A stretch of 64,000 nt of DNA from Syngnathus acus (Eukaryota > Chordata > Actinopteri > Syngnathiformes > Syngnathidae), in NCBI RefSeq assembly GCF_901709675.1, contig NC_051095.1, positions 13,715,456 through 13,779,455 on the forward strand. Direction: 5' to 3'. The stretch's first letter is position 1. Each line of letters begins with the position of its first letter. Below the pieces are notes generated by a model, which saw only the letters and a program-made list of their open reading frames with translations, did no database searches and was not told the origin of the DNA. The position numbers were made by a program, and so were the translations under genes. Of the stretch, positions 60,081 to 64,000 are shown one piece after another.

Positions 60081-62609
60081 CTGTTTCATGAAAAGCATTC
60101 ATTTTTCAGTTAATTTGACGTTTTCTTGCTTTTGAAAATCCCCCACCCCCCCCACACACACACACTCAATTTAAAATAGTCCCCAGGTATCAATAAAATG
60201 CCTCTGACATTTCCGTTTAGGGGGAATCGGGTATCTCATTGAAATAAAGAGTATTTCCTCTGTCACCATGACCACCTGAGCAGAGCTAGGGCATACAATA
60301 AAGTGAGTGTCGACTCCAACTTAGTACCTTGTCACTATATTTAGTCATTTTTCCAACCACTCCCAAGTCTATTTCTTAGAGAAATACAAAGAGCATAAGA
60401 TATCTTGCGACATTTTTGTGTGTTATTGGGTACCAGGAGGCTCCCTCCAGAGTGAATGTTCACTCCTCCGCATGCAGACAGGATAGGAAATCTGCTTGTG
60501 CGAAGCCATATTTAGAAAAGGTCAGATAAAGAAATCTATTTGGGTGTTGAATTTCATACTGTACTGTATGGTGGGAAATCTGGAGACCCAATTAAATCAA
60601 TAAAGCTTTTCTATAATTGTCCTCTTTCAACTATACAGAACTTGGAGTTACATGCTTTTCATTGGACGATTATGTTTTCACATTCTCTACAAAAGCAATG
60701 TCTATCAAAAGCAATTCAAGTGACTACTAATGTACAGTAATACTACATTTGATTTAATTGATTTAAAGTTTTGTATGATGAAAACTAAATACCTCCATAT
60801 TCTGATTGCCCTACTGAATGTAGCTAATAATGGTTGGTTGCTAAACAACCAATGCCAATATTCTTAGCGCTACAGTGCTCAACTTATCTGCTTTTCAGGG
60901 AACCTTTTTCGGGGCTCGTGGATTATTGTGGCAGGGCTCTGTGGTAGGGGAACACTTATATTCTTTCTGTTGGGCAGTGATAGTTAAGCTTACTTGGCTG
61001 TTCAAAACTAGCAGAGGATAAGAACAGATTTTTTTTGCGATTGAATCAATAGAAGAGAATGAATAATGTGAGTGCAAATGTTTACGTGATCCTCTTTAGA
61101 AAAATGACAATGCAATGTTTTATTTTTTCTGAGAAAACAAAGGAAAATGAGTGTGTGACAGATAAAAAGTAAAGTGAGAATGGACGCTTTAGAGGCGCCC
61201 TTTTTGTTGATCATTTCTAGATGACTGTCCTCTCACATAACTCTTACGCAGCGCAATATGGTGGCGATAATGAGCGCTCAGTCTGATGCTTGGCCTTTTC
61301 TCCTCTCCTCCTCCCTGCTAGTCTGCTCGGCTCGCTCTCTTGTAGCCTTCTGCTTTTGTCTTGCTTTTATGTCACACACTTTCTCCGCTGTTTGCCTTCA
61401 CCGGGTCAGGTTTAATTAGCCGCCTGTCAGGTTTCTCTCCTCTGCCGGTGAAGACTGAGGATTTTATATTCATTTCAGGTCAGTCTGTGTGAAGCTGTTG
61501 AGTGTCTTGCTGTATAAATTATTTCTTGAAGAATTGTTTGCACTTCAAACCCAATTGTTTGTTCATAAGCAATGATGGTTTTGGTTTTATTTTAATGTGG
61601 AGCAGAATAGGTTTTCATGCATAGTTTTTTGCGTTAGGATAGTTCTCGCCGAATGTTCTGAGTTCTTCTTTGCATGCAGAATCATGCTTTCTCAGAAAAA
61701 AATAAAATAAATAAAAGCAAATTGACCAATCAATTCATTTTTTTCCAAATATTTTTTTTGACGGATGATAGAGTTTCTCCGAGTTTTCTTAACTCCAGTT
61801 TCCATGTCAGTGTTGTATTAACAATGCTCTCCAGAAGAGTTGTTCCGCCGTATGAGTGTGACTCAAAATCCCGTGGCTGTCTTCATGTTGTCCAAGTGGT
61901 GCACTCCATTTTGCATCCAGATGTGATCAATTAAATGATTTTAATGCCCATTCCAAACTTTTGTTTATCTCCACCAACAGAGTAGTTTTGCATGTTCAAT
62001 GATGAACAATACTGCATTCCTTAGATGCCAGACAAACATCTTCTACCCTTTATTTACATCAATCAGGATGATGGATTAATGCCAGATCATTCAAATGCAA
62101 ATGAGCTCATATGATATCATGATGCTGATGGGAAGAAATGAGAAGTTTTTATTCATAAAAGAAAAAATGCTCTCGTGGGACAAAAAAAAAGATTCAAACG
62201 TGCTTTGTAAGTCATGAATTAGCAGCAAGGAAGGGAATTGGGCTTGGGTATTGTTACAAATGTGCTGTGCTCTCCTGACTTAGACGTATTAAAAGAGGCT
62301 ACTTATTGATTCAGAACAACATACAAGTGAACATCCAACAGTGATTGTGACTAACATACTGTATGATGCTGCATATTTTAAAGTGACCAACGAAAGACTA
62401 CTGATCGTTTGAAAGCTGAAAGAAGTGTAGACGCTTGCATGTAGCACTCTGTGTATAGTTGGAATTATTAGAAAAAGGCTTCTTGGCTACTTGGAAGACC
62501 TTCCAAAAAACAATGACTAGCTGTATATTTATTGTGTGTGTAATACATGTGTGTAGTATATCCATTATTGTCGTAATCTATCTGAGTTACTAACTTGTTT
62601 ACGCTACAC

Positions 62610-62611
<2 letters not shown>
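60081..62611. other. Intergenic, no gene seen
   Basis: A C-rich/CA stretch lies at 60140-60168. 61240-61490 is a repeat-free GC-richer island discussed as a possible enhancer. No coding exon supported. Confidence 0.5.

Positions 62612-62641
<30 letters not shown>
62612..62641 (+). repeat. A28-30 homopolymer
   Basis: A pure run of about 29 A follows ACACTTGTA. No processed gene copy or LINE body precedes it, so it is listed as a simple repeat and not as a retrocopy tail. Confidence 0.9.
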
Positions 62642-64000
62642 CACCTAAACGTGGGGAATGCTTTTATAGACTGCAAGTCAAAGGGTTTAGTAAAGTTAAC
62701 AAATGTAGTTGAAGTTGTATAAACTGGCTTTCATATTAATTCACATAAGCAGAGTAATAAACGGCTAGATGGTTCATCAAGGTTGAATGACGTGGACAGC
62801 GTGACTCTGTTAAGGGTGATTCCTATTTCCATTTTTTGCCAATGTGAAAATATTTAAAATATGAACGCCCATCAGCCTTAGGGAATGGATTGGCACAACT
62901 ACTTTGTACATGGCCAAATCAAACAGCTGCATGTTGTTTGTTTTGCAACATTTGCATACAACTTGATAATAGAGTGACCAAAGAAAAATGTATCCATGAA
63001 GCAGTAGTGGGGCTGTGACTGCTGAGCCAGCGAGGGGGTTATCGGTTGTTTTGCACTCTTGTTTGAGAGCCATTTGCATCAATATTCAGGCTGAGGGGCA
63101 AACTCTCTAGGAAGGGATGGCCTCCTTTTAAGCTTCTGCATAATCCAGTTGCCAGAACAGATGCCTCTGTCACCAAAGACTTGGAATATCTGCCCAGTCT
63201 TTAAGGTCTCCCCAAAAAAGTCTGGCAATCATGGTGCCCCCGCTCAAAATACATTAGCTCCAGTTACTTTTTATGGCGCCTTGTTACTGCGCCACAACTC
63301 ATTAAATTTCTCCAAGCGCGCCGGACACTGCAAAGTCTGTTTAATGAGATGTGACTTAAGCCAGGGAGTCACCTCAACCTTTTCTCCGTCTGGATGATCT
63401 TCTGTTCTCCATCCGTCAATATGCGGGGAACACGAAGAGGCATGGGGTAGGGAATTACATAAGTAAGGGTTTAGGATGATAGAGGTCAAAATGGAACAGA
63501 TGTGCATTTCTGCATGGCTTTGAGCGGAACAAAAGTCATTTTTTACTCCAGTAACAAACAGCAGGCATTGATCTGAAAATGGACAACAAAAAATACTATT
63601 TACAGTCTGTTTAAAATGAACGGAAACTTTGAAAATACTCCGAACCCCCGCTTTCTTTCACTGGCAATGACATTATGATACAGCACTCCACACCCCTTAA
63701 AGGGCAGGGGGGAAAAAGACATCTTGGAGAAAAGGGAAAATCAAAGTACGTCCTAGTTAAGAAACAGAATTACCCTTGACTCGTCATGTAAAAATTGCAG
63801 CACGACAGTCACAGATGAGGCCGCGCTATAGTGTAATATGCAGTAATTCGATCTGAATTATTCATTCTGTCAGCATTCCCCTTTAAGGCAACAAATGGGT
63901 TAAGCACCAGATGAGATCCAACTGGGTCAACTGTATGTTTCTGCTTTAATGTGTAACGTACAGTGCGTTGGCCCTCTCATCTGCTCACAAGTTCAAATGT
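62642..64000. other. Intergenic, no gene seen
   Basis: Mostly unique-looking DNA. 63120-63430 is free of repeats and compositionally balanced and may be regulatory. The short frames (62810-63082 minus, 63149-63397 plus, 63271-63507 minus) have no coding support. Confidence 0.5.

Noticed and set aside
62612-62641. Poly(A) tail of a processed gene copy
   Set aside because: No open frame, intronless gene similarity or target duplication was found upstream, so it is only a homopolymer.

Overview
The window looks like a gene-poor, AT-rich stretch of a ray-finned fish genome, probably a percomorph. The organism is an inference. It rests on two teleost non-LTR retrotransposon families that I recognise (Rex1 and Rex3), tRNA-derived SINEs of the kind common in fish, and several hAT and pogo-like non-autonomous DNA transposons. 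Nothing bacterial, plasmid-like or viral was seen, and there are no bacterial operons, rRNAs or CRISPR arrays.

I can support only one cellular protein-coding gene, on the minus strand at about 16.1-18.9 kb. It has two GC-rich coding exons joined by a 642-bp AT-rich intron. The GT-AG sites agree in phase and predict one 725-residue helical protein that I do not recognise. Within 350 bp upstream of its ATG lies a CpG-rich block with three perfect full CRE palindromes about 60 bp apart and an octamer (POU-type) site. This gene and its promoter are the most interesting items here. A second, weaker CpG-rich island with a possible splice donor lies near 31.0-31.2 kb on the plus strand and could be an untranslated first exon.

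Most other identifiable sequence is mobile DNA. The main elements are: a nearly full-length but frameshifted Rex3 (24.6-27.9 kb, minus); two 5'-truncated, broken Rex1 copies (36.6-38.1 and 43.5-45.9 kb, plus); several LINE 3' tails that end in different simple repeats, one of which has grown into a roughly 180-bp GATA microsatellite; two SINE families; and hAT elements with clean 8-bp target duplications (9.1-9.9, 38.5-38.7, 46.3-46.5 and 53.6-53.9 kb). There are also two TA-flanked pogo-like elements (36.1-38.9 and 48.0-48.4 kb). The 36.1-38.9 kb element is a nest: a pogo-like element carries both a Rex1 copy, bounded by 62-bp direct repeats, and a hAT element.

The remainder (roughly 0-3.6, 6-9, 16-24, 28-36, 39-43 and 48-64 kb outside the listed items) is intergenic DNA without convincing open reading frames. 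Some GC-richer islands with homeodomain-like TAATTA cores could be conserved enhancers, but this cannot be decided from one sequence.
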